A DNA stretch of 64,000 bases from Bacteroidia bacterium (GTDB lineage Bacteria; Bacteroidota; Bacteroidia; Chitinophagales; Saprospiraceae). Shown piece after piece: positions 44,710 to 53,039 of the stretch. The DNA is taken from the NCBI GenBank assembly GCA_030426765.1, contig JAUHXV010000007.1, forward strand, positions 1-64,000, given 5' to 3'. How positions within the stretch are numbered: the first letter of the stretch is position 1; the number at the start of each line of letters is the position of its first letter. Below the pieces are notes generated by a model, which saw only the letters and a program-made list of their open reading frames with translations, was not told where the DNA came from and ran no database searches. The translations under genes and the position numbers were made by a program.

Positions 44710-45585
44710 TTAGGTTAGCCAATGGCTTAAATCTTTTCCTGTCCATGCCTCCAGCTGTTTCACATCGTCCCTGACCTGATCGATGATATACGCTTTGAGT
44801 TCAGGAGGCATCTTATCTTTTTGCAAAGGACGGTTGTTGATCTTCATCACGAGTTTACCTAACCCGGCTTTCTTGATGCTCTTTACAAGACCTGAAAATC
44901 CCCAGACCACCATTTTGTGGTTGGCTTTGCGAATAAAATCCTGCAGTCCGCGGAATTTACTGATACGCGCCTGATTGGATTTTTTATTCATCCCCTTAGG
45001 TCTGAAGGAGGGGTCTACCCCTAAAAACGCATAAACCTTTTCCAGAAGTTCATCAGGTCGCTCACGGATATCTTCAAACCAAATTAAAAAAATCTGTTCC
45101 TTGGGAAAGTACTCCAGATATCGCGTCAGGGTTTTATAGTAAAGGGACATTTCGATAAACTCCGACTGCTCTCTAACGGCCTGATCCATCGGTCTGTCTT
45201 CTTTCTGCACAAAGTACTTGGCGAAGTTGTAGTGCGAACTAATTCTGTCCACTGGGCTTCGCAAAAAAAAGAAAATTTTAACATCCGGATTATGTGCCTT
45301 AATGCGTCCCGGCACAACGGGGTCATTGGTGTATCTGGGCGTGATCTCTCCTATGATCTTACCTTTGCCGCAATGTTTAAAATGTTTTTTATACCAGGAA
45401 ATCCCCTTGGCATAATTGGGTTCCATGATCCGATTTCGATATGTCAGAATATCATTAAAGTAGTGCACCTCTTTTGGAAACGACATACACAGCTCAGGGT
45501 GGTCTTCCAGCATATGCCCAAGCCACGTAGTCCCCGCTTTAGACGACCCGATACCTACAAAATCTATTTTAAACGAATCACTCAT
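44710..45585 (-). CDS. Sulfotransferase family protein (first of a tandem pair)
   Basis: 291 residues. Shares with the neighbouring paralogue the loop IGSSKAGTTWLGHML, the segment ELCMSFPKEVHYFNDI, the 3'-phosphate motif KIFFFLRSPVDRISSHYNFA and LIWFEDIRERPDELLEKVYAFLGVDPSFRP. The identical order of blocks implies one ancestral gene. Members transfer sulfate from PAPS to carbohydrate hydroxyls. The gene is 59 bp after a GT4 glycosyltransferase on the same strand, so the three probably modify one glycan. Confidence 0.85.
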   Translation of the reverse strand: MSDSFKIDFVGIGSSKAGTTWLGHMLEDHPELCMSFPKEVHYFNDILTYRNRIMEPNYAKGISWYKKHFKHCGKGKIIGEITPRYTNDPVVPGRIKAHNPDVKIFFFLRSPVDRISSHYNFAKYFVQKEDRPMDQAVREQSEFIEMSLYYKTLTRYLEYFPKEQIFLIWFEDIRERPDELLEKVYAFLGVDPSFRPKGMNKKSNQARISKFRGLQDFIRKANHKMVVWGFSGLVKSIKKAGLGKLVMKINNRPLQKDKMPPELKAYIIDQVRDDVKQLEAWTGKDLSHWLT

Positions 45586-45644
45586 AATCTAATCGATCTC
45601 GTTATTAACGTCATCAAAAGTAACGGATTCCGTCAGCAAACTTC

Positions 45645-46736
45645 CTACCTGAACAAGCGATGATAGACTTCTTCATGCTGATCCATAGCTTTGTCCAGTG
45701 CAAACACTTCCTTTACATAATTGTACCCTTCCATGGCGCTCATTCTCCAGCGATCACCTGAAAGCAACTGATCCAATCCTTTTTCAAAATCATCCTTTGC
45801 CGCGTGATATCCATATTCGGAAGCAAAATTATCCGGATTGACATAACTCAGGATCGCTGTCTGATGTGCTGCTGCTTCCAAAAATGAATTGGGCAAACCT
45901 TCTCGAACGGCAGTGTTTACAAGCACCCAGGACGCTTCCATAAGGTCGTGATGTCGGGAGCCTGTAAACTGATCGACAAAACCATGGTAGGTGATATTCG
46001 GGCTGGTGTACTTTTCTCTCAACTTCTGTTCATACGCCGGCACTCTGCTTTTTCCTGCGATATGAAACTCAACCTCCGGATATTTTTCGGCTAGTGACAA
46101 GTAGAGTTCGGGGCGCTTTCGCGGATCTATCCGAGACATCATGACCACTTTTGGCACAGGTGATTTTTGAACAGTTTCAGGCACAATGACCGGTGTAGGC
46201 AGAAACTCAGGATCCTGTTTCAGGCGATATATGTTCCTGATTTTGGGCAACATAAACCGGGCCGGAGAAAACACTCCATCACTCCTCCTGACTGCACTTC
46301 GTACGATGAAATTGGTTTCATACAGGTAGTTTTTTACCACCTGCCATTTGCTTTGCGATGGGTATTTATATTCCAGGTACCAGTCATAGGCATTCCTTGG
46401 GTCCCGAATCGTAAAGATGTGTTTTGCAGAGGGTGTGCTTTTCCTGGCGAGATAGCTGCCAAAGGAAGGCTCGCAGGAATGGTAGATATCCGCGTTGATC
46501 TTCCGATACAGCTCTCCACTCTTCAACACATCACCGGGCAGATAGCTCAATACCGTTATCCCATCCAGGTCTTCTTCCGGAGGCTGGTCTAATCGTCGTG
46601 GCACCACGGCAAATACTTCATACCCGCGCCGGGCCAGTTCTTTCCCGATTGTACGGGTTGCCTTTCCAAAACCTCCATACTTACCATACGCGAAGATCTC
46701 TACGCTCACCAGGCATATGCGTTTAGGTTTTGTCAT
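45645..46736 (-). CDS. Glycosyltransferase family 4 protein
   Basis: 363 residues. The N-terminal Rossmann half begins RICLVSVEIFAYGKYGGFGKATRTIGKELARRGYEV, with the GG-x-G-x-x-T stretch typical of GT4. The C-terminal half has the donor-binding pattern VVMMSRIDPRKRPELYLSLAEKYP, then NITYHGFVD and EGLPNSFLEAAAHQTAIL, where Glu of the E-x7-E motif binds the nucleotide sugar. Donor and acceptor are unknown. It precedes two sulfotransferase genes. Confidence 0.85.
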   Translation of the reverse strand: MTKPKRICLVSVEIFAYGKYGGFGKATRTIGKELARRGYEVFAVVPRRLDQPPEEDLDGITVLSYLPGDVLKSGELYRKINADIYHSCEPSFGSYLARKSTPSAKHIFTIRDPRNAYDWYLEYKYPSQSKWQVVKNYLYETNFIVRSAVRRSDGVFSPARFMLPKIRNIYRLKQDPEFLPTPVIVPETVQKSPVPKVVMMSRIDPRKRPELYLSLAEKYPEVEFHIAGKSRVPAYEQKLREKYTSPNITYHGFVDQFTGSRHHDLMEASWVLVNTAVREGLPNSFLEAAAHQTAILSYVNPDNFASEYGYHAAKDDFEKGLDQLLSGDRWRMSAMEGYNYVKEVFALDKAMDQHEEVYHRLFR

Positions 46737-46773
46737 TAGTAGTTTTTTGGTTTCGGGATATCACCTGAAAAAA

Positions 46774-48447
46774 TCAGGAGATCATGTTTTTAAAACGAGG
46801 TCGTTTAGGGGTAATATCACCTAACCGTTTTTTCTTGGCTTCTTCATAATCTTCAAAGTTGCCTTCAAAAAACACGACTTCCCCTTCGTCTTCAAAAGCC
46901 AGGATATGCGTCGCCAGCCTGTCGATAAACCACCTGTCGTGAGAAATCACCAACACGCATCCGGCAAAATTTTCCAACGCTTCTTCCAGGGCGCGAAGTG
47001 TATTAACATCGATGTCGTTAGTAGGCTCATCGAGCAACAATACATTTCCGCCTTCACGGAGCGTTACGGCTAGTTGTACGCGATTTCGCTCTCCACCAGA
47101 AAGTACCGATAGTTTCTTTTGCTGATCGGCTCCGGTAAAATTAAACTTGCTGATGTATGCTCTGACATTCACTTGAGAAGTACCCACAGTAATCATTTCG
47201 TTTCCGCCTCCGACAACTTCATACACGGTTTTATTCTTGTCGAGATCCTTATGGGCCTGATCTACGTAACTAATTTTCACGGTTTCCCCAATCACAATCT
47301 CCCCCTTATCGGGTTGTTGCTCGCCCATGATCATACGGAACAAGGTGGACTTTCCGACTCCGTTGGGGCCGATGATCCCAACGATTGCATTTTTCGGAAT
47401 ACTCAGATTCAGGTCGTCAATCAGCAGACGGTTGCCAAATCCTTTCGATACATTTTTACAATCAATGACTACGTCACCAAGTCTTGGGCCGGGTGGAATA
47501 AACAGTTCGAGTTTTGCTTCCTTTTCTTTGATCTCTGCGCTTCGCAATTGGTCATACGCATTCAAACGAGCTTTCCCTTTCGCTTGTCTGGCTTTCGGAG
47601 CCATGCGGATCCATTGCAATTCGTGATCCAGCGCTTTCTTCCTTTTGGACTCTGATTTTTCTTCCTGCTCCAGGCGTTTTGCTTTCTGTTCGAGCCATGA
47701 GGAATAATTGCCCTGCCATGGTATCCCTTCACCTCGGTCGAGTTCCAGAATCCAACCGGCGACATTGTCCAGAAAATATCGATCGTGCGTCACCGCGATC
47801 ACCGTGCCCGGAAATCCACCCAGAAATTGTTCGAGCCACAGCACACTTTCGGCATCCAGGTGGTTGGTCGGCTCATCCAGCAAAAGAATATCAGGCTGGG
47901 AAAGCAGAAGACGGCATAATGCCACTCGTCTCCTTTCTCCTCCGGACAATTTTTCAACGAGTGCATCTTCCGGCGGGCATCGCAATGACTCCATCGCCGT
48001 ACCCAGTTTGTGATCGATCTCCCAGGCATTGAAGTGATCGAGTTGTTCCATCAACTCACCCTGGCGCTCAATGGTTTTCATCATCACGTCATCGTCCATG
48101 GGTTCGGCAAGTTTGAGGTTGATGTCCTCATACTCTTTAATCAGGTCTACGATGTGTTGTACGCCTTCCTCCACGATCTGTCGGACCGTTTTGGATTCAT
48201 CGAGTATCGGTTCCTGCTCCAGGTAGCCGATTTTATATTCGCCGTCAAACCATACTTTGCCATCGTAGTTTTGGTCTACGCCGGCTATGATTTTAAGCAA
48301 ACTGGATTTTCCGGAACCATTGAGCCCCAGGACACCAATTTTAGCTCCGTAGAAAAAAGAAAGCCAGATATTTTTTAAAACCTGTTTGGACGGAGGGAAT
48401 GTTTTGGAAACCCCCTCCATGGAAAAAATTACCTTTTCGTCAGCCAT
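46774..48447 (-). CDS. ettA: Energy-dependent translational throttle protein EttA
   Basis: 557 residues. Two ABC-F ATPase domains: Walker A GLNGSGKSS (about 42-50) with signature LSGGERRRVAL and Walker B ILLLDEPTNHLD; and Walker A GPNGVGKST with LSGGERNRVQLA and NVLLLDEPTNDID. Between them is the linker that contacts P-site tRNA (KRKKALDHELQWIRMAPKARQAKGKARLNAY). The sequence and length match EttA (about 555 residues), which binds the ribosomal E site and gates the first peptide bond when ADP is high. It interrupts the polysaccharide genes and is probably transcribed separately. Confidence 0.95.
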   Translation of the reverse strand: MADEKVIFSMEGVSKTFPPSKQVLKNIWLSFFYGAKIGVLGLNGSGKSSLLKIIAGVDQNYDGKVWFDGEYKIGYLEQEPILDESKTVRQIVEEGVQHIVDLIKEYEDINLKLAEPMDDDVMMKTIERQGELMEQLDHFNAWEIDHKLGTAMESLRCPPEDALVEKLSGGERRRVALCRLLLSQPDILLLDEPTNHLDAESVLWLEQFLGGFPGTVIAVTHDRYFLDNVAGWILELDRGEGIPWQGNYSSWLEQKAKRLEQEEKSESKRKKALDHELQWIRMAPKARQAKGKARLNAYDQLRSAEIKEKEAKLELFIPPGPRLGDVVIDCKNVSKGFGNRLLIDDLNLSIPKNAIVGIIGPNGVGKSTLFRMIMGEQQPDKGEIVIGETVKISYVDQAHKDLDKNKTVYEVVGGGNEMITVGTSQVNVRAYISKFNFTGADQQKKLSVLSGGERNRVQLAVTLREGGNVLLLDEPTNDIDVNTLRALEEALENFAGCVLVISHDRWFIDRLATHILAFEDEGEVVFFEGNFEDYEEAKKKRLGDITPKRPRFKNMIS

Positions 48448-48541
48448 AGCTTGTTATCTGCTTGAATGTTGAAAAACATGCATACTCACCGATCCGGAAT
48501 ACACTATCATTCCGTCACCCGGTGCATTGCATAAGAAGGGT

Positions 48542-48549
48542 CAAAAGTA
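48542..48549 (-). promoter_or_regulatory. Candidate -7 element for ettA (TACTTTTG)
   Basis: A perfect TANNTTTG box on the minus strand 95 bp upstream of the ettA ATG. Between it and the gene there is an inverted repeat, CGGAAT-N8-ATTCCG. The -33 element is not clear. Confidence 0.35.
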
Positions 48550-48635
48550 GGAAAATAAAGGAGAAGCGGGAAGTCGTCGGCTGGGCGCCAACAAAATAAT
48601 AGACAGCAGGAGTGGTCTGAAAAAACAACCGGAAT

Positions 48636-49220
48636 TTAATCCACCAGTTGCAACTCGATTTCGGGAATCGTATACTCGGCGAGTGCCTCCAGTTGACCTT
48701 CGATCCAGGCATCCCATTTCACTTGTTCTTCCCGGTTAATGGAATGGTGGGTCTCCCGGTCATACTTTATTTGCTCATTGCTGTGGTCCTTTGCCGCTTT
48801 TTGGAACAATTGCTTTAACTCCCCTTTAAAGTTGTCGGCACTGAATTGTGCGTCGCCCACGATTTTCCGAATCCTGCGCGCATAGATCTCCGTGATGTCG
48901 AGATGTCCTTTTTCGTGTTTCAGGGCATCTTTTTCATCCTTAAGGTGTGGGTATTTTGTCCAGGACTCTTCCGGATGAAAACGCGCTGTGATTGTGATCC
49001 GCGCATGTACCGGGCTGGTTTGTAAGGTGGTGTAACTGAGGGAGGAAACCGTCACTGCGCCGGTATTGTGCCCCATTTCATCCAGATGTTTTTTATTGAT
49101 TTTGCCTTCAAACAATTCCCAGCTGAAATCATCAATATCCGCGTACGCGATGACGACAGGTTCCTGTCCGAAAAGGAAATAACCTGTGGTGAGAAATAAG
49201 AAACTCAGCAGGACTTTCAT
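48636..49220 (-). CDS. DUF922 family secreted protein (putative zinc protease fold)
   Basis: About 194 residues from the ATG at 49220 (MKVLLSFLFLTTGYFLFGQ, a signal peptide); the ORF can start 15 bp earlier. The family core is ISWxxFxG-like: DDFSWELFEGKINKK, then ARFHPEESWTK and the conserved LKHEKGHLDITEIYARRIRK, an HE-x2-H motif typical of metallopeptidases. Most DUF922 members show this pattern but no substrate is known. It lies between ettA and tgt with gaps of ~190 and ~245 bp on either side. Confidence 0.75.
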   Translation of the reverse strand: MKVLLSFLFLTTGYFLFGQEPVVIAYADIDDFSWELFEGKINKKHLDEMGHNTGAVTVSSLSYTTLQTSPVHARITITARFHPEESWTKYPHLKDEKDALKHEKGHLDITEIYARRIRKIVGDAQFSADNFKGELKQLFQKAAKDHSNEQIKYDRETHHSINREEQVKWDAWIEGQLEALAEYTIPEIELQLVD

Positions 49221-49303
49221 GACAATATTAACCAAGTGTAAATGTGGGATGTTGCAGAAAGGCAGTCTAAACTTTTGTTAAAAAACCCATTTCAAGAGCA
49301 TGA

Positions 49304-49327
49304 GTTGTTGGAGCAAACTCCAACAAC
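49304..49327. repeat. Perfect 10-bp stem-loop (GTTGTTGGAG-CAAA-CTCCAACAAC)
   Basis: Arms 49304-49313 and 49318-49327 with a 4-nt loop in the 245-bp gap between tgt and the DUF922 gene. Its apex GGAGCAAACTCC recurs in inverted form at 49405-49416, and a second hairpin TCCCGA-TGTG-TCGGGA is at 49388-49403. Eight T's lie 10 bp after the first stem on the plus strand, too far for a standard terminator. Nothing else is visible in the gap. Confidence 0.55.
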
Positions 49328-49465
49328 GGCAATTTCATTTTTTTTAAAATCAGGGAACTCAAGGACTCAGAGCTGCAGATTGGCCGATCCCGATGTGTCG
49401 GGACGGAGTTTGCTCCTGCATCTCTGTTTCCATCCATCCCGATATCCTTCTAAAATGACAAGTAA

Positions 49466-50623
49466 CTACGCATAGCGCTTAGAAATGACGGGCTGAATGT
49501 CCGCTTTCCAGGTAGAAAAGGTTCCATCGAGAATATGTTGTCGAGCCTGCTTAACCAGTGACAGGTAGAAAGACAAATTCTGCAGTGAAGCGATCATAGC
49601 GCCCAGCGCCTCACCTGACACCATCAGATGTCTCAGGTAGGCCAGCGTATGTTTTCTGCTTGTGTCAGAGGGAGATGCCGGATCAATTACATCAAAACAC
49701 GATTTCCATTTCAAATTTCGAATATTGATGATGCCGCGAGATGTATACAGCAGTCCGTGTCGTGCATTGCGGGTAGGGAGTACGCAATCAAACATATCGA
49801 TCCCCAGTGCAATACACTCCAGAATATTTTCCGGTGTCCCAACGCCCATTAGGTATCTTGGTTTTTCTTCGGGAAGAATACTACACACCAGGGATGTCAT
49901 CGCATACAGATCTTCATGAGGCTCGCCAACAGACAACCCACCGATCGCATTGATAGGCATATCGGTCCGGGCAATGTATTCCGCAGACGTTTTGCGCAAA
50001 TGCGGGTAGGTACTTCCCTGAACGATAGGCGCTAGAATCTGCGGGAAACCATACATGCCTTCTGTCTCTTTATGCCTTTGGATGCATCGGTCGAGCCAGC
50101 GATGCGTCAGATGCATGGATCGCGTAGCGTACTTCTCCTCACATGGATACGGGGTGCATTCATCAAATGCCATAATAATATCCGCACCAATCTCGCGCTG
50201 TATATCCATCACGCCTTCCGGCGTAAAATGGTGGATGGATCCATCAATGTGCGAACGAAACTTCACCCCTTCCTCTTTGATCTTCCGCTGCTGGCTCAGG
50301 GAGTATACCTGGTAGCCGCCGCTATCCGTGAGCAAAGGCCGATCCCAGTCGTTAAACTTGTGCAGGCCACCGGCTTCCTTCAGCACATCAGTGCCCGGAC
50401 GGAGGTAAAGATGATATGTATTCCCAAGTATGATCTGAGCATGCACCTGATCTTTTAACTCCTGCTGGTGAACTGCCTTTACCGTAGCTGCTGTGCCCAC
50501 CGGCATAAAAATGGGTGTCTCCACCGTGCCATGAGGCAGATGAAGCGTACCGGCACGAGCGGACGATCCCGTATCTTTTGCCAGCAAGTCAAAGGAAGGA
50601 TTGCGCGTCGAAATATCTGTCAA
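49466..50623 (-). CDS. tgt: tRNA-guanine transglycosylase (queuine tRNA-ribosyltransferase)
   Basis: 385 residues. All core motifs are present: PIFMPVGTAATVKAV, ILGNTYHLYLRPG, the Asp of LTDSGGYQVYSL (general acid/base), FDECTPYP, NAIGGLSVGEP, RYLMGVGTPENILECIALG and the nucleophile Asp in MFDCVLPTRNARHG. It inserts preQ1 or queuine at position 34 of GUN-anticodon tRNAs. The structural zinc site is missing: where C-x-C-x2-C is usual the sequence is ASPSDTS, and the ligand His is Gln (IASLQNLSF). Bacteroidota enzymes of this type are often zinc-free, as I recall. The start overlaps the upstream glycosyltransferase by 4 bp. Confidence 0.95.
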   Translation of the reverse strand: MTDISTRNPSFDLLAKDTGSSARAGTLHLPHGTVETPIFMPVGTAATVKAVHQQELKDQVHAQIILGNTYHLYLRPGTDVLKEAGGLHKFNDWDRPLLTDSGGYQVYSLSQQRKIKEEGVKFRSHIDGSIHHFTPEGVMDIQREIGADIIMAFDECTPYPCEEKYATRSMHLTHRWLDRCIQRHKETEGMYGFPQILAPIVQGSTYPHLRKTSAEYIARTDMPINAIGGLSVGEPHEDLYAMTSLVCSILPEEKPRYLMGVGTPENILECIALGIDMFDCVLPTRNARHGLLYTSRGIINIRNLKWKSCFDVIDPASPSDTSRKHTLAYLRHLMVSGEALGAMIASLQNLSFYLSLVKQARQHILDGTFSTWKADIQPVISKRYA

Positions 50624-51894
50624 GCGAAGGATTTTATTCTTTCAAAAAAGGGTTGCATCACAGCTTTCATCGAATAGTCACTCACCAACTTGTCAAAATC
50701 CACTGCGATGCGGTTGGCTTTCATTGTCTTCCAGTGATTATATTCCTTTAGAAGAAATGCTTTGATTCCTTCTATGTCTTTGTATTGATCCGAAAAAGAA
50801 TCACCAATGGAAAGTGACTGAAGAAGCGTTTGCAATTCTTCATCATTTTGATTGACCACAATGCCGAGTACCGGGATACCCGCTTCAAAATATTCAATCA
50901 TCTTTCCGGTCAGGACACCTTGCAGTTGATCGGAAGAAATGGTCAACAGTACATTGACACAGGATGCACGTTGCAAGTACCGCGTTTCTTCCGGTGTGAG
51001 AATGCCCTTGTCTTCAAAAACAGATTCAAAGTAAAATTCTTTGGCCAGTCGCTTCCATTGGTGGCCATCTTTTCCCGCGTAGACAATCCTGATATCTTCC
51101 TGCTGGAATTGAAGTTCCTGAAACAACTCTCGCACTGCCTGGAATAGCGGTTCGGCATTGCGTTTATCCAGAAACATCGACCCCGAATACGTGATGGTAA
51201 AATGTGCAGAAGGTACCGGCTCAGGTTTTTTGAGATTATCCGCAACACCATTTCTGAGTGCCAGGACATGTTCGTTATAGGCCTTAAGTTGGCCGGCGAG
51301 ACCATCAGAAACCGTTGTCAGTAAATCGGCTCGGCTAAACAGTTTTTTGAAAAGTCTGTGATGCTTTTTCTCAAAAAAAATATGGCGATAGTGTGGATCA
51401 ATGATCAGATCTCTGAAGTCCGCTATCCAGTGCACCTGGGGATGCTTCTTCTTCAGCCAATAGGCCGCGTAGTGATCAGCAAATGGCCGGTAGGAAGAGT
51501 ATATGTGCGTGATATTGTTTTGTCTGATGGTCCTGCTCCCTCTTCGCAATACTTTCAGGAAATACATGAGTCCACCTTCTCCGGCGATGATATTGATGGG
51601 AAATGTGTTGATCAGGCGAATGAAAAACTGTGCGAATGCTGAATGCTTCCTGTGCTCAGGCACGGCAGCATCTCTGGTCGATCTACGCAATACAGAACGG
51701 TAGTCGAGCGGAGAAATGGTTTCGATGTGTGCCTGATGGTCATCGTGAGCTTGCCTTGCAGCAGTAAAAATCCTGGTCAGTCCAACCCGATTTTTTAAGT
51801 ACTCAGCAATGCGAAAATTGCGTTTTGCTGCCGTACCATAGTCCGGTGGATACGCATATAATAAAAAGAGAAACCGGAGGTCATGCATGGACAT
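50620..51894 (-). CDS. Glycosyltransferase family 4 protein
   Basis: 424 residues. Two Rossmann-like halves: RFLFLLYAYPPDYGTAAKRN at the start, WIADFRDLIIDPHYRHIFFE in the middle (the ADFRD motif of this GT4 subgroup), LTTVSDGLAGQLKAYNEHV, and the donor half FTITYSGSMFLDKRNAEPLFQAV with IPVLGIVVNQNDEEL. It resembles enzymes in capsule clusters that add a hexose or N-acetylhexosamine. The gene overlaps its upstream neighbour by 14 bp and tgt by 4 bp, so it ends the polysaccharide operon and carries tgt with it. Confidence 0.85.
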   Translation of the reverse strand: MSMHDLRFLFLLYAYPPDYGTAAKRNFRIAEYLKNRVGLTRIFTAARQAHDDHQAHIETISPLDYRSVLRRSTRDAAVPEHRKHSAFAQFFIRLINTFPINIIAGEGGLMYFLKVLRRGSRTIRQNNITHIYSSYRPFADHYAAYWLKKKHPQVHWIADFRDLIIDPHYRHIFFEKKHHRLFKKLFSRADLLTTVSDGLAGQLKAYNEHVLALRNGVADNLKKPEPVPSAHFTITYSGSMFLDKRNAEPLFQAVRELFQELQFQQEDIRIVYAGKDGHQWKRLAKEFYFESVFEDKGILTPEETRYLQRASCVNVLLTISSDQLQGVLTGKMIEYFEAGIPVLGIVVNQNDEELQTLLQSLSIGDSFSDQYKDIEGIKAFLLKEYNHWKTMKANRIAVDFDKLVSDYSMKAVMQPFFERIKSFA

Positions 51895-52897
51895 CCTTCA
51901 GTATTTCATACAACCTGTTGCCGATGATCCTTTCATCAAAATCACTCAGGACCTTTTCTCTTCCCGCTTGGCCCATTTTCTCTTTTGACTGTTCATCCAA
52001 CTGAATAAATCGAATCATCGCGCCTGCCAGTGCATCGGCATTTTTTACCGGTACAAGATATCCGTTGACCAGGTCATCGACTGTCTCGCGACATCCTGCT
52101 GTATTCGTGGTGATCACCGGCCTTGCCATGGCCATAGCTTCCATGATCACTCTCGGCATCCCTTCTCGATAAGACGGCAGGACTACACAATCACTCTGTT
52201 CAATAAACCGCTTAATATTTTCCGTAGCTCCATGATAGTGAATATGCGGATCGCGTATCCATCGCATCAGGTCGTCATGGCGAATGGAAGAAGGGTTTTC
52301 TTTGTCGATCTCCCCGATCAGCCAGAACTGCACATTCGGGTGATGTTGCTTTACTTTTTGAGCTGCTTCGATAAATTCGCGTACACCTTTGTCATACAGC
52401 AGGCGACCAATAAACGCAAATGTGATCCAATCTGAAGTCTGGTGAACGCCATTGGGACTGAAAAACTGCGTGTCTACACCGCACCCTTTGATGGCCAGAC
52501 TCTTCTCACCGGCCACCAGATGTTCTTTCTCGAAAAGAAACTGGTCGTCCTCATTTTCAAAAATGACTTTCTTGTGAAAACGCAGGGTGAATCTATAGAG
52601 CAGTCTGGTGACGACATTGATCCAACCTTCGTGCATAAGAGAATATCCTAACCCGGTAATCACGGCAACGGATTTAATCCCCAGTATGCGAGCCGCCAGT
52701 CCACCATAGATATTTGGTTTGACCGTATAGTGCAATATCAAATCCGGAGACTGCTTTTTGTATAAACGAACCAACTCAAATAAAAGTCGGAGATCGCGAA
52801 TCGGATTGACACTGTCCCGATGCAAATGCCGGATGGGAATATGATTGACCTCCGGAATCGATTCAGTATACGAAATGAATTTATCGACCGGCGCCAT
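51881..52897 (-). CDS. Glycosyltransferase family 4 protein with an anomalous start
   Basis: 338 residues from the first possible ATG (52897, MAPVDKFISYT), but that codon lies inside the fold. Upstream, the same frame continues to about 53005 and encodes KAKHIVIVANTTWNIFNFR and LNIIRKLISEGNSVTV, a normal GT4 first strand, loop and helix, yet there is no ATG, GTG or TTG before the in-frame stop at 53051-53053. The rest is typical: KSVAVITGLGYSLMHEG, FAFIGRLLYDKGVREFIEAA, HYHGATENIKRFIEQSDCVVL, YREGMPRVIMEAMAMARPVI with the E-x7-E motif. Initiation at a near-cognate codon (ATC at 53011 or ATT at 52990), or a start lost by mutation or sequence error, are the possibilities. Confidence 0.8.
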   Translation of the reverse strand: MAPVDKFISYTESIPEVNHIPIRHLHRDSVNPIRDLRLLFELVRLYKKQSPDLILHYTVKPNIYGGLAARILGIKSVAVITGLGYSLMHEGWINVVTRLLYRFTLRFHKKVIFENEDDQFLFEKEHLVAGEKSLAIKGCGVDTQFFSPNGVHQTSDWITFAFIGRLLYDKGVREFIEAAQKVKQHHPNVQFWLIGEIDKENPSSIRHDDLMRWIRDPHIHYHGATENIKRFIEQSDCVVLPSYREGMPRVIMEAMAMARPVITTNTAGCRETVDDLVNGYLVPVKNADALAGAMIRFIQLDEQSKEKMGQAGREKVLSDFDERIIGNRLYEILKDVHA

Positions 52898-53039
52898 GAC
52901 CGTGACACTATTCCCCTCACTGATCAGCTTGCGAATGATATTCAGTCTGAAATTGAAAATATTCCAGGTGGTATTCGCAACGATGACAATATGCTTTGCT
53001 TTTAATTCGATTGTAAATTCTTTTTCTGTTCTGTGTAGT

